This document shows positions 8,118 through 15,689 of a stretch of 28,821 nt of DNA, piece after piece. The notes under the pieces were generated by a model that made no database searches, was not told the origin of the DNA, and saw only the letters and a program-made list of their open reading frames with translations. Made by a program: the position numbers and the translations under genes. The DNA is from JBMOPD01 sp049323615 (GTDB taxonomy: Bacteria; Bacillota; Desulfotomaculia; Desulfotomaculales; Desulfocucumaceae), in the NCBI GenBank assembly GCA_049323615.1, contig JBMOPD010000081.1:1-28821 (forward strand). The letters are read 5' to 3'. How positions within the stretch are numbered: position 1 is the stretch's first letter; each line of letters starts with the position of its first letter.

Positions 8118-8384
8118 CATACATATTAAAAAGTAATTTTAATTATTTGAGCATATCCTGGATAATTATTTATTATAATTAAATTTTTGAATTTTTAAAA
8201 AAATCTCTTATTGGAATACAATATACATTGAGGCACACAAAACACCCTTTCAGCGTTTTGTTCTGTCCATTAAAGGAGAAATTAATGATTTTTTTCTCAA
8301 AATACAATAAAATTAGTAATAAATATTTGATACTATAATCGTTTTTAAATAGCTCCCCAACATACTTTCCGGGATGATTTAAAT
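8118..8384. other. AT-rich intergenic stretch with a 17-codon mini-frame
   Basis: This gap is strongly AT-rich. It contains a weak hairpin ACAAAAC/GTTTTGT near 8236-8262. A perfect-looking ribosome site AAAGGAG stands before ATG 8285, which opens only 17 codons and stops at 8336-8338. This could be a leader peptide for the cysteine-rich gene that follows or chance. I see no other gene, RNA or clear promoter. Confidence 0.3.
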
Positions 8385-8669
8385 ATGATTAAGATCGACC
8401 CTGAAAAATTAAAAAAAATTCCAAAGAAGTGTATCCTTGATGAAGATAAGGTTTGTGATAATTGCTGTGAGTGCTTCATCTGCGACATTGACCCCACGAA
8501 AATATGTGATAATTGCGCAAAATGTCTTGAGTTGGCAGATTTTAACGCAATAGAAATAAGTGATATACTTTTATATGATGAAAAAATTTTTAAATACGGG
8601 AAGAATGGTAAAAAAAAGTCGGCAGAGTCCAAAATTAAGGTCGGGGTCCCGGAAGAAATCAAGAAGTAG
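8385..8669 (+). CDS. Small cysteine-rich protein, probable metal binding, unknown function
   Basis: I do not recognise this 94-residue protein. It has nine cysteines within residues 16-47: C16, C24, C27, C28, C30, C33, C41, C44 and C47. They include two copies of a short unit, VCDNCCEC and ICDNCAKC, that looks duplicated and would suit zinc or an iron-sulfur cluster. The C-terminal half is lysine-rich and without cysteine. No signal peptide or membrane segment is seen, so it is probably cytosolic. The ribosome site is weak (GGGATGA), and base composition is AT-rich like the surrounding stretch. A terminator-like hairpin lies downstream at 8783-8820. Confidence 0.65.
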   Translation: MIKIDPEKLKKIPKKCILDEDKVCDNCCECFICDIDPTKICDNCAKCLELADFNAIEISDILLYDEKIFKYGKNGKKKSAESKIKVGVPEEIKK

Positions 8670-8782
8670 ATTTTTAAAAAATAAATAAGTTCCGATAAGA
8701 TATATTATGTTAACTTTTAAGAATAATACCCGTGCTGGAATACAGGGACCAGGAGCCAGGGGACAGAACAGCAAAAACAAGA

Positions 8783-8820
8783 GGCGCGGGCCGCAACAAG
8801 CCCACGCCCCTTTTATTTTT
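8783..8820 (+). terminator. Hairpin terminator, possibly bidirectional
   Basis: GGCG-C-GGGC at 8783-8791 pairs with GCCC-A-CGCC at 8800-8808 with one mismatch. It is followed by TTTTATTTTT. On the reverse strand the C-A mismatch becomes G-U and the stem is followed by TTGTTTTTG, so it may work both ways between the + strand cysteine-rich gene and the - strand block. Confidence 0.65.
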
Positions 8821-8832
8821 AAGGCCTGACAG

Positions 8833-8860
8833 GGCCGGTGGATATATAATCACACCGGCC
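8833..8860. repeat. Perfect inverted repeat in the 8670-8995 gap
   Basis: GGCCGGTG at 8833-8840 and CACCGGCC at 8853-8860 are perfect inverted copies around a 12-base AT-rich loop. There is no adjoining T tract. Apart from this and the two terminators, I see no gene or recognised RNA in the 326-base gap 8670-8995. Confidence 0.5.
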
Positions 8861-8976
8861 ATGTCATTTTCTCCTCCCACAGGGCTTCCTGTGAAGCGGC
8901 CGGGAAAAATTCAATCATTAATAATATTTATGCTTGTGTTTTCGGGGTGTAACCGCAGGTGCCAGGTTGGCCCGTT

Positions 8977-9005
8977 AAAAAACGGACAGCACTTTTCACT
9001 GTCCG
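8977..9005 (-). terminator. Rho-independent terminator overlapping the end of the 100-residue gene
   Basis: Read on the - strand, CGGACAG (9005-8999) pairs with CTGTCCG (8989-8983) and is followed by six T (8982-8977). The stop codon of the gene ending at 8996 lies inside the hairpin. Confidence 0.88.
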
Positions 9006-9298
9006 CTCATCAGTTCTTCCCTGATCCACTTTTCTATCCCGGCGTTGATATTAAACAGCCCTCCCCTTTTCATGTCACCCCCCTGGTCCGCCACACATTT
9101 TGCCAGCATTTCTTCGGGCGGCTGCTTTTTTACCGGATTGCTTTCCGAGCTGTATCTTTTAATCTTGTACAGGGCCAGTTTGGGATTCCCCTCATAAACG
9201 TCCACTACGAAAGCGTAGCCTTCCCGGTTGAGCTTAAATTCTTCACCTACCTTGAAGTCCCAGATGATCTTTTGTTCGATTTCCTGCCAGAGACTCAC
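8996..9298 (-). CDS. Hypothetical protein, 100 residues
   Basis: I do not recognise this small soluble protein. It starts at GTG, nine bases after AGAGGAG. The N-terminal 45 residues are a plausible beta-rich domain (WDFKVGEEFKLNREG, FVVDVYEG), and the C-terminal part has a helical, charged IEKWIREELMSGQ ending. There is no signal peptide, membrane segment or cysteine cluster. It lies 43 bases downstream of the UPF0316-like gene on the same strand and shares a terminator, so the two probably form a unit. Its reading frame fits the local codon use better than the long opposite-strand frame that overlaps it. Confidence 0.7.
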   Translation of the reverse strand: MSLWQEIEQKIIWDFKVGEEFKLNREGYAFVVDVYEGNPKLALYKIKRYSSESNPVKKQPPEEMLAKCVADQGGDMKRGGLFNINAGIEKWIREELMSGQ

Positions 9299-9341
9299 TG
9301 TACCACGCTCCTCTCAAACCAATGTAATGGAATGCAAGCCG

Positions 9342-9884
9342 TTAAACCCCTTTCTTTTTACCCGGGAATATTCCCCCGTGTATGTACCTGGCATCCTGTA
9401 TGTTGTAAAAGGCGTCGGGGTATATCTCATCCAGGGTGCGCAGCGCCTTTCCCAGATCCTTCCTTTTTAGTGTCACAAACAGTATTTCTCTTTCCCCGTC
9501 CCTGCCGCGGCCGGTTACCGAGGTCACGCCGAATCCCTTGCCGCGGAGAGTCCGGGTAATTTGATCGTGGCTGCACTGATCACAGAATACCTGAAGCGAC
9601 ACGTATCCAAGGGCCAGCCTGGTATCAATCAGGCTGCCCACATAGTTGCCGGTGGCAAAACCACCCGCATAAGCAACAACCTTGAAGGGATCGTCCAGTC
9701 CCCCGGCCAGCACCTGGTTAAGGGCCAGCAGGAATATGGCCACCTCGGTAAACCCGATCACTGCGGCCAGCAGCCTCCGGTCCCTGGTTAACATAAGAAT
9801 CCTTATCACATCAAGGGACATGTCCGCCACTCTGGCAAAAAATATTAACAAATAACCGCCCAAAAGGGGCCAAATATACTCCAT
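9342..9884 (-). CDS. UPF0316/DUF2179-family membrane protein
   Basis: This 180-residue protein has three hydrophobic helices in roughly the first 95 residues (WPLLGGYLLIFFARVADMS, then VIGFTEVAIFLLALNQVL, then VVAYAGGFATGNYVGSLI). These are followed by a soluble DUF2179 domain at about 100-165 with the REILFVTLKRKDL and LRTLDEIYPDAFYNI blocks. The pattern ARVADMSLDVIRILMLTR and GFATGNYVGSLID are, to my knowledge, diagnostic of the UPF0316 family, whose function is unknown. The start ATG follows GGGAGGG at good spacing. The protein is complete. Confidence 0.88.
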   Translation of the reverse strand: MEYIWPLLGGYLLIFFARVADMSLDVIRILMLTRDRRLLAAVIGFTEVAIFLLALNQVLAGGLDDPFKVVAYAGGFATGNYVGSLIDTRLALGYVSLQVFCDQCSHDQITRTLRGKGFGVTSVTGRGRDGEREILFVTLKRKDLGKALRTLDEIYPDAFYNIQDARYIHGGIFPGKKKGV

Positions 9885-9923
9885 ACCGTCCCTCCCCCCG
9901 GCAATAAATTAACTATACCAAAC

Positions 9924-9946
9924 AAAAAAGCATCTGTTCAAGATGC
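9924..9946 (-). terminator. Rho-independent terminator downstream of the glycosyltransferase
   Basis: On the - strand GCATCT (9946-9941) pairs with AGATGC (9935-9930) around a five-base loop and runs into six T (9929-9924). The next 90 bases up to the glycosyltransferase stop are A-rich on the - strand, with no gene. Confidence 0.82.
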
Positions 9947-10035
9947 AACTAATCTTTTCTTTTCTTTTTATGCTGCTTTTAGTCTTTTTCCAGCAGGCGG
10001 CTCATCATATGTTTCCGTGGCCATGGCTGTTTTGA

Positions 10036-11226
10036 TTACAGCCTCAGGGAGTGCCTTTTTATCCAACTGCTATTGTCATCTCCTTTAACTTTTTGTGCCA
10101 GCAGTTCCTCGTAATATCCCACCAGCCTCCGGGCGCTTGCCTTTGAGGAAAGGGCCGTTACGTTTTCAAGGGCGGCCTCTCCCATGCGCCTTCTCAATTC
10201 TCTGTCGCGCAGCAACAGGTCCAGTTTTGATGCAAAATCTTCTATGGAGTTTTCCGTTAAAAAACCGTCCTCACCATCCTTAACCATTTCACTCACCCCA
10301 AAGGCGCTTACGGCGACGGACGGCACTCCTGCAGCCTTGGCCTCGCCCAGCACCAGCCCCTGGGTTTCGGTAACCGAGGCGAAAACGAAAAGGTATGCGC
10401 TGCAGTAGTATTTAACTACTTCCTGCCTGTCCAGGGTGCCGGTAAAGATGACATTTTCCAGTATTCCCAGTTCCCTGGCCTGATTCTTCAAATTAGACTC
10501 CTCGGGACCTCCGCCCACCATTACCAGCCTGGTGTCGGGGTGCGCCGGAAGAATCCCGGCATAAACATCAATAATAAATTTATGGTTTTTCTCCTGCCCC
10601 AGCCGCCCCACGCACAGGAGCACCCTGGCGTCCTCCGGCAGGCCGTGCTTCTGGTGAATATACCTGCCGTACCCGGGTTTAAAACTTTCAATGTCAATCC
10701 CGGTGGGAACCGTTTTAATCTTGGTTAATATTCCGTTGCTCCTTAAATGCTCGGCAATGATATCAGTGGGGGTGATTACCAGGTCGCAGCCGTTGCAGAA
10801 TTCCCGGTAATAACGCCTGGTAATTTCCCTGGCCAGATTCTGCCCGAAAGGCACATAGTGAATATACAGGTCGTAAAGGGTGTGGAAAGTAAAAACCAGC
10901 GGCACCCCCAGGGTCCTGGCGTACTTCGCCCCCAATCTGCCCAGCATGAAGGGGGAATGAACATGAATTATATCGGGCCTTAACCTCTTTATGGCCGGCT
11001 TCAGGCGCAGGGAAAAGGGAATGGCCAGGCAGTAACCGGGGTTTGTGGGGGCCGGCAGCGAAGCAAACCTGAAAACCCTGCTGTCCTTTTCGTACTTCGG
11101 GTAGCTGGGCGCAAAAATATTTACCTCATGTCCCAGGCCGGTCAAATCCCTGGTAAACAAATCTATGGAATGCACCACTCCACTGGTATAAGGTCTGTAG
11201 CTGTCAGTGAAAATACCTATCTTCAT
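10036..11226 (-). CDS. GT4-family glycosyltransferase, possibly diacylglycerol glucosyltransferase-like
   Basis: This 396-residue retaining GT-B glycosyltransferase has an N-terminal acceptor domain with the typical opening GIFTDSYRPYTSGVV. The FTFHTLYD motif at about 113-120 and the C-terminal donor domain with VGRLGQEKN (206-214) and VGGGPE are present. The EX7E motif is E287-E295 in ETQGLVLGE. The N-terminal sequence resembles Firmicute GT4 enzymes that glycosylate diacylglycerol or related lipid acceptors, but acceptor and sugar cannot be decided. It acts at the cytoplasmic face; no membrane segment is seen. The ribosome site CGGAGGG lies seven bases before ATG. It is probably a single-gene unit. 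Confidence 0.9.
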   Translation of the reverse strand: MKIGIFTDSYRPYTSGVVHSIDLFTRDLTGLGHEVNIFAPSYPKYEKDSRVFRFASLPAPTNPGYCLAIPFSLRLKPAIKRLRPDIIHVHSPFMLGRLGAKYARTLGVPLVFTFHTLYDLYIHYVPFGQNLAREITRRYYREFCNGCDLVITPTDIIAEHLRSNGILTKIKTVPTGIDIESFKPGYGRYIHQKHGLPEDARVLLCVGRLGQEKNHKFIIDVYAGILPAHPDTRLVMVGGGPEESNLKNQARELGILENVIFTGTLDRQEVVKYYCSAYLFVFASVTETQGLVLGEAKAAGVPSVAVSAFGVSEMVKDGEDGFLTENSIEDFASKLDLLLRDRELRRRMGEAALENVTALSSKASARRLVGYYEELLAQKVKGDDNSSWIKRHSLRL

Positions 11227-11284
11227 GCAAACCCTCCGGGACTGTCCTGTATTGCACCAACATTATACCACAAATTCCCTTGCC

Positions 11285-11764
11285 TTATTGCCCGTTCCAA
11301 ACCAGGGAGAGGTAATTTATTTTCCATCCTTTTGCGGTTCTGGACATGGCAAACAGGCCCTTTCCGGTCTCATTATGGCCAGTATCCACGTCTTCTATAC
11401 CGATCAGGGCCTCCGCCACCGCCCTTTTACCGTCATCAAACAGTATACCGATCCCCAGCAGCCGGGTCCGGCTGTACCAGTCAGTGGGTTCGGCAATAAA
11501 ATCCCACGACTTCCGGACCAGGTCTTCCAGGAGAACACCTTCATAGTACCTGCCTAAAGAAGCATATACCTCCTGTTTTGTTTCTGAAAACATCCATGTC
11601 CGGTCCTCCACCGCTCCGCGGACCACCGCCTCCAGTTCGTACTTTGACCGTGAGTTGCCTGTGTATGTAATCTTCCGCTCATCCTCTATTCCCTCCACCG
11701 ATATCCTGACGTTCATGAGAATAAACAGCGCTGGTATTATGATCAAAAGTTTCAACCGGCTCAA
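11285..11764 (-). CDS. Hypothetical exported protein, 159 residues
   Basis: I do not recognise this protein. It starts at TTG after a G-rich stretch and opens with a hydrophobic signal or anchor segment, residues 4-17 (LKLLIIIPALFILM), followed by a soluble domain. The rest alternates strands and helices: YELEAVVRGAVEDRTW, YEGVLLEDLVRKSWDF and, near the end, GLFAMSRTAKGWKINYLSLVW, which resembles the final strands of NTF2-like folds. That is a weak impression. It lies between the radical SAM gene terminator and the glycosyltransferase, both on the same strand, with no obvious functional link. Confidence 0.65.
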   Translation of the reverse strand: MSRLKLLIIIPALFILMNVRISVEGIEDERKITYTGNSRSKYELEAVVRGAVEDRTWMFSETKQEVYASLGRYYEGVLLEDLVRKSWDFIAEPTDWYSRTRLLGIGILFDDGKRAVAEALIGIEDVDTGHNETGKGLFAMSRTAKGWKINYLSLVWNGQ

Positions 11765-11877
11765 ACAACCCCACCCCCGTTACATTTAGAATTCAAGAAA
11801 CGGGGAAGCTTTTCCTTTACATTTTATGGTAATTGCTGTCTGTTAAACAATATTTTTTCCTGTATTTAACTGAAATA

Positions 11878-11903
11878 CAAAAAGCCGCCTTTTCCCAAGG
11901 CGG
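11878..11903 (-). terminator. Terminator of the hydrolase-pfk-radical SAM operon
   Basis: On the - strand CCGCCTT (11903-11897) pairs with AAGGCGG (11891-11885) and is followed by CTTTTTG. It begins directly at the stop codon of the radical SAM gene. Confidence 0.9.
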
Positions 11904-12782
11904 TTACAGTCCCCTCATATATTCAGGTTTTAGTTTATACTTCTGCGGATTGTTGACCACGTCTTCCAGCAGCGCCGCCAGCCTGTCCCTGTCTTCCGGC
12001 AGGCTGCCCTTCAGCGGCAGGTAATTGGAGGCGTGGTTGCACCGGAAAAGGCACTTGTTGTCCAGGGAAAGGCCTCTCACCAGCCAGTACAACTCCCGTA
12101 TGTTTTCCCGGGGGGTGAGCGGCTCAAACTGACCTTTTTTTATTTGTTTGTAAAGAACGGTGTTTGGCGTCGGAGTAAGGGTCAGCGCCCCTATATAGTC
12201 GGGCTGAATTTTATTTAAAACGGCCGCTGTTTCCACAGCGTTTTCACGGGATTTTGCTTTCCCCCCCAGGCCGGTAAGCACGGTTACGGAAAGATCAAAT
12301 CCGGCCTCCCTGGCCTTGCGGCCGGCCTCCACCATCCCGGCGGAGGTTACCCCCTTATTGACCTCTTTCAGTATTCCGTCGCTCCCCGACTCCACGCCGA
12401 GGTAAAGCATTTTCAGCCCGCTGTCCCTTATCGTCTTCAGCTCGGCAGCTGATTTTCCCAGCAGGTCCCCGGGACCGGCATAGGCAGTGACCCTTTCCAG
12501 TCCGGGAAAGGTGCCGTACAATTTGTTTAACAGCCTGACCATCAAATCGGTTTCCATGGCCAGGGCGTTTCCGTCGGCCAGAAATATTCTTTCTGCTCCC
12601 CGGGCGTAATCCGACGCTTCCCTGATGTCCGACTCAATCTCGTCCCATTCTTTTACCCTGAACCTTTTCATTTTGTACATGCCGCAGAAGGTGCAGGCAT
12701 TATGGGAACAGCCGATGGTAACCTGCAGGATCAAACTAAAGGCCTCACTGGGAGGCCTGAACAAAGGCATATCATATTTCAT
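11904..12782 (-). CDS. Radical SAM protein, unknown substrate
   Basis: This 292-residue protein has the iron-sulfur motif GCSHNACTFCGMYK with C25, C30 and C33, spaced CX4CX2C. To my knowledge that spacing is typical of this RPPSEA-starting subfamily (COG1032-like) rather than the common CX3CX2C. Further radical SAM landmarks are FLADGNAL, the glycine-rich LYLGVESGSD at about 136-145 and the VTVLTGLGG strand. A C-terminal RCNHASNYLPLKG block is shared within the subfamily and includes one more cysteine. No cobalamin-binding domain is present. It is the last gene of a tight operon, 23 bases after the ComFB-like gene. The product is unknown. Confidence 0.88.
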   Translation of the reverse strand: MKYDMPLFRPPSEAFSLILQVTIGCSHNACTFCGMYKMKRFRVKEWDEIESDIREASDYARGAERIFLADGNALAMETDLMVRLLNKLYGTFPGLERVTAYAGPGDLLGKSAAELKTIRDSGLKMLYLGVESGSDGILKEVNKGVTSAGMVEAGRKAREAGFDLSVTVLTGLGGKAKSRENAVETAAVLNKIQPDYIGALTLTPTPNTVLYKQIKKGQFEPLTPRENIRELYWLVRGLSLDNKCLFRCNHASNYLPLKGSLPEDRDRLAALLEDVVNNPQKYKLKPEYMRGL

Positions 12783-12805
12783 CAGGAACTTCCACCTCCG
12801 GCCCG

Positions 12806-13078
12806 TTAATGCCTGGGATTGGCCCCGACTGTTTTGATGGCTGTAAGTATGGCGGAGGCCATCTGGGCCTTGCCCCCGATCAGGTCAAAGCTGACCTGTT
12901 TTATAATGGTACCCTTGTCGGTGGCCACATAGTGGGGGGGAATGCTGTTCAGCGCCAGCGCCTTCATGTCCTCCCGGCATTTTTCACAGGTACACGTCCC
13001 CGGGTTCTTCTTTAAATAATCTTTAAGCAATCCGCCAAACAACTGTTCCACAGCCACTTCGGCGTAATTTTTGATCAT
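12806..13078 (-). CDS. ComFB-family protein
   Basis: This 90-residue protein matches the late competence protein ComFB family. The core CTCEKCREDMKALALNSIPP at residues 29-48 has three cysteines (C29, C31, C34) that in the family bind zinc, followed by HYVATDKG. The N-terminal NYAEVAVEQLFGGLL helix is also typical. In Bacillus comFB lies in the comF operon but is dispensable. Work on cyanobacterial homologues, as I recall, describes ComFB-domain proteins as cyclic dinucleotide receptors. Here there is no comFA or comFC nearby. Instead it sits between FmdE-like and radical SAM genes with short gaps (35 and 23 bases), which argues against a simple competence role. Confidence 0.87.
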   Translation of the reverse strand: MIKNYAEVAVEQLFGGLLKDYLKKNPGTCTCEKCREDMKALALNSIPPHYVATDKGTIIKQVSFDLIGGKAQMASAILTAIKTVGANPRH

Positions 13079-13113
13079 TACGGCACCACCTTGATCACTT
13101 TATAGTGGTAGTT

Positions 13114-13710
13114 TTAACTTAAATCTCCCCTGGAACAGGGGATGCACACAACCTTTCCGTTGGCTCTGACAGTTCTCGTCTCCATCACGGACTCGCCGCA
13201 TTTTTCACAGCGCAGCGACTGGTAAATGCTGGCCCGGGGCGGTAAGGCAATGTCCACCTGCCTGAGATCAAAATTTTCCTCTCCGGAATTCAGTATATCC
13301 TGTATATGCTTCTTCTGCAACTCCATAAATTTCCTTTTTTCTTCACCGGTGGCTTCCCCGGTGTTTACCTTCCTGCGCAGTTCGCCTAACTCAGGATTGT
13401 AAAAGGCTCCGTACCTGACGGCCACCCTCAACGCCTTTCCGTGGGACCGGCGGGCAAAGGTATAGACCTGCTTGCCGTGATCCAGGAAAAAGAGGTTGCC
13501 CTTGCCGAAGGTACAGCCCGCCAGGACCTGCACCGCATCAACCCCGCAGGCGTTGTTTTCCACCATGGCCACCAGTTCCTCATCCACGGACCGGGAAACC
13601 CCCAACTTTTCCAGTCCCAGGGTGGTGGCCCGGAAGCCTATGGCCAGCCCGGGGCAGACATGCCCGTGAAATTCACACACCTTTTCCCAGGGCGTTTTTT
13701 CTGTACACAT
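13114..13710 (-). CDS. FmdE-family protein with C-terminal zinc ribbon
   Basis: A 198-residue protein from ATG 13710; a GTG three bases upstream is less well spaced from AGGGGGT. The N-terminal FmdE domain has FHGHVCPGLAIGFR (H15, H17, C19) and the second conserved block NNACGVDAVQVLAGCTFGKGN with C55 and C66. FmdE was named from a formylmethanofuran dehydrogenase operon, but bacterial members occur widely in anaerobes and are often linked to molybdenum/tungsten enzymes or to metal binding. A C-terminal zinc ribbon has CEKC (168-171) and CIPC (189-192). It lies 12 bases after pfk, so it is in the same operon. No formylmethanofuran enzyme is present here, so its role is open. Confidence 0.88.
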   Translation of the reverse strand: MCTEKTPWEKVCEFHGHVCPGLAIGFRATTLGLEKLGVSRSVDEELVAMVENNACGVDAVQVLAGCTFGKGNLFFLDHGKQVYTFARRSHGKALRVAVRYGAFYNPELGELRRKVNTGEATGEEKRKFMELQKKHIQDILNSGEENFDLRQVDIALPPRASIYQSLRCEKCGESVMETRTVRANGKVVCIPCSRGDLS

Positions 13711-13722
13711 CACAAATACCCC

Positions 13723-14829
13723 CTAATTTTCATCACCAAAGGATATGCCCAACTGCCTCGCGGATTTCAGCAGGTCCAGGTCCAGGGGCACCTTTCTCTG
13801 GCCCCCCACTGCCTTTTCCAGGGGAACGGTGTCTATTTCGGATCCCTTCAGGCAAACCATGTGCCCGTACCGTCCCTCCATCAGGTAATTGACCGCAGCC
13901 GTGCCGTACCGGGTGGAAAGTATCCGGTCAAAGGCGGTGGGTGAACCTCCCCTCTGCAGGTGGCCCAGCACAGTTACCCTGGACTCCTTCCCGGTAATGG
14001 CTTCAATTTCGCCGGCCACAACCTGCCCTATGCCGCCAAGCCTGATGGGGTCAAAGCTGTCTTCCACCCTTTTTTGCACCACCACATCCCCGCCCTTCGG
14101 CCTTGCCCCCTCGGCCACCACAATGATGCTGAATTTTTTGTTCTGGTTGCTGCGGTGGTTGATTTTCCCGGCCACACAGTTGATATCATAAGGTATCTCC
14201 GGGATCAGGATCACATCGGCGCCGCCGGCCACCCCTGCCGCCAGGGCTATCCAGCCGGCATTGCGGCCCATCACCTCCAGGACCATCACCCGGTGGTGGG
14301 ACTCGGCGGTGGTATGGAGCTTGTCAAGGGCCTCGGTGGCCGTTGTCAGGGCGGTGTCGAAGCCGAAGGTCTGGTCGGTGGCGTAGAGGTCGTTATCTAT
14401 GGTCTTGGGCACACCGATGAGCTTAAGTCCACGGTCGTAAAGCTCCTTGGCTATGGCCAGGCTGCCGTCCCCGCCGATGACCACCAGGGCGTCCACCCCG
14501 TGAATGCTGGCGTTCTCAAATATTCTGTCCGAAACATCCACAAATACTTTGTTTCCGCCCCTTTCGATGGGATAGTGAAAGGGATTGTCCCGGTTGGTGG
14601 TGCCCAGTATGGTCCCGCCCCTGGGAAGTATGCCGGCCACATCGTTTTCGGACAGCTCCCTGACCTGGTTTTTTATCAGTCCCCCAAATCCGTTCAGGAA
14701 GCCCACCACGGACAGGCCGTATTCCCTGATGGCCGGCTTTACGACGGCCCTGATTACGGCGTTCAGTCCGGGCGCGTCGCCCCCGCCGGTGAGAACACCT
14801 ATTCTTTTTATACTTTTCCTGTTACCCAT
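13723..14829 (-). CDS. pfkA: 6-phosphofructokinase, mixed donor-site residues
   Basis: This 368-residue protein phosphorylates fructose 6-phosphate in glycolysis. The nucleotide loop GVLTGGGDAPGLNAV is at 11-25. The donor site GGDGS (119-123) has G122 where pyrophosphate-dependent enzymes have Asp, which favours ATP. K142 in PKTIDND, however, is the residue usual in pyrophosphate enzymes, while E. coli PfkA has Gly. The catalytic base is D145; MGRNAGW (188-194) and PEIPYD (210-215) bind sugar phosphate. The G/K combination is known from actinobacterial ATP-type enzymes, so ATP is more likely but not certain. It is about 50 residues longer than E. coli PfkA. The start is supported by GGGAGG, six bases before ATG. 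Confidence 0.93.
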   Translation of the reverse strand: MGNRKSIKRIGVLTGGGDAPGLNAVIRAVVKPAIREYGLSVVGFLNGFGGLIKNQVRELSENDVAGILPRGGTILGTTNRDNPFHYPIERGGNKVFVDVSDRIFENASIHGVDALVVIGGDGSLAIAKELYDRGLKLIGVPKTIDNDLYATDQTFGFDTALTTATEALDKLHTTAESHHRVMVLEVMGRNAGWIALAAGVAGGADVILIPEIPYDINCVAGKINHRSNQNKKFSIIVVAEGARPKGGDVVVQKRVEDSFDPIRLGGIGQVVAGEIEAITGKESRVTVLGHLQRGGSPTAFDRILSTRYGTAAVNYLMEGRYGHMVCLKGSEIDTVPLEKAVGGQRKVPLDLDLLKSARQLGISFGDEN

Positions 14830-14846
14830 CTTGGCCTCCCGGAAAC

Positions 14847-15614
14847 CTAACAGTTTTTATTCAGGAAATTCAACAGCAGGGTATTGACGGCGGAGGGTTG
14901 CTCAATCATCAGCATATGCCCGGCATCTTCTATTATTTCAAAGGCTGCGTTTTTTATATTGTCGGCCAAAAATTTCCCGTATTTAACCGGGGTCAGAACG
15001 TCCTTTTCCCCGGTCATGACCAGGGCCGGCACATTTATTTCACCCAGCCGGCCGGATACGTCGAATTTGTCGCAGGCCGTGAAATCCGAATAGAAGACTG
15101 AGGGGCCGGTATTTTTAATCTCCTCCTCGGCGGCCTTGATCACTTCTGCCGGGGTCCCCGGCCTGTACATGAATCCTGCCATATTGTCGGGGACACTGCC
15201 GCTCCCGAATGCTTCAATAATTGCCGGCAGCACCCGGAGCCTCGACCCCGTTCCCATCAATACGAGCCCGGCCAGCCTGTCCGGGTAGTTTAAGGCAAAG
15301 TCAAGGGCCACTGCCCCGCCCATGGAGTGTCCGGCCAGGAAGAACGGGTGCCCCAGCAGGCATTCGGAAAAGGCCCGGATAAATTCCCGGTAGGATTCGA
15401 TGCTGTCGCTGGAACTTCCTCCCGACAGCCCGTGGCCCGGTAAATCCACAGCCATGGCCAGGTATTCACGGCCCAGCTGCAGGACCTGGAACGACCAGCG
15501 GGTATGACTTCCCCCGGCGCCGTGGACGAATAAAATGGCCTGCTTCGGCTCCCCGCCGCCCGGCGTCTTTGCCGAATAGTGATATTTCACACCGTCAATG
15601 GCCACGTAAGGCAA
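14847..15614 (-). CDS. Alpha/beta hydrolase
   Basis: A 255-residue alpha/beta-hydrolase-fold enzyme. From the TTG start at 15614 the nucleophile is S97 in GHSMGG. The acid is D205 in TGEKDVLTP and the histidine H233 in DAGHMLMIEQP, so the triad is complete. The oxyanion motif is VHGAGGSH. AGGAGA stands nine bases before this TTG but directly touches the GTG at 15623, so I prefer TTG. The substrate cannot be told; members include esterases, lactonases and carbon-carbon hydrolases. It is the first gene of the operon with pfk, whose start lies 17 bases on. Confidence 0.88.
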   Translation of the reverse strand: MPYVAIDGVKYHYSAKTPGGGEPKQAILFVHGAGGSHTRWSFQVLQLGREYLAMAVDLPGHGLSGGSSSDSIESYREFIRAFSECLLGHPFFLAGHSMGGAVALDFALNYPDRLAGLVLMGTGSRLRVLPAIIEAFGSGSVPDNMAGFMYRPGTPAEVIKAAEEEIKNTGPSVFYSDFTACDKFDVSGRLGEINVPALVMTGEKDVLTPVKYGKFLADNIKNAAFEIIEDAGHMLMIEQPSAVNTLLLNFLNKNC

Positions 15615-15639
15615 AATATTCACTCTCCTATCTCAACTG

Positions 15640-15665
15640 AAAAAAATACCGGCGCCAGGTCCGGT
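15640..15665 (-). terminator. Terminator after the 51-residue membrane peptide gene
   Basis: On the - strand ACCGG (15665-15661) pairs with CCGGT (15652-15648), then A and a seven-base T run. The stem is short but the T tract is good. It separates the small gene from the hydrolase operon. Confidence 0.6.
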
Positions 15666-15689
15666 TTTATTGCCTGCTGATAATGCCAA

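Noticed and set aside
8285..8338. 17-codon frame after AAAGGAG as a true gene
   Set aside because: Too short and AT-rich to support on its own. Kept only as a possible leader in the intergenic description.
8732..9559. A 275-codon open frame on the + strand
   Set aside because: It lies opposite two better-supported - strand genes, one a recognised UPF0316 protein, with their own ribosome sites and terminator. The translation is Pro/Phe/Arg-rich and shadow-like.
13960..14850. A 296-codon open frame on the + strand
   Set aside because: It is wholly antisense to phosphofructokinase. Its His/Gly/Pro-rich composition is typical of the complement of a GC-rich gene.
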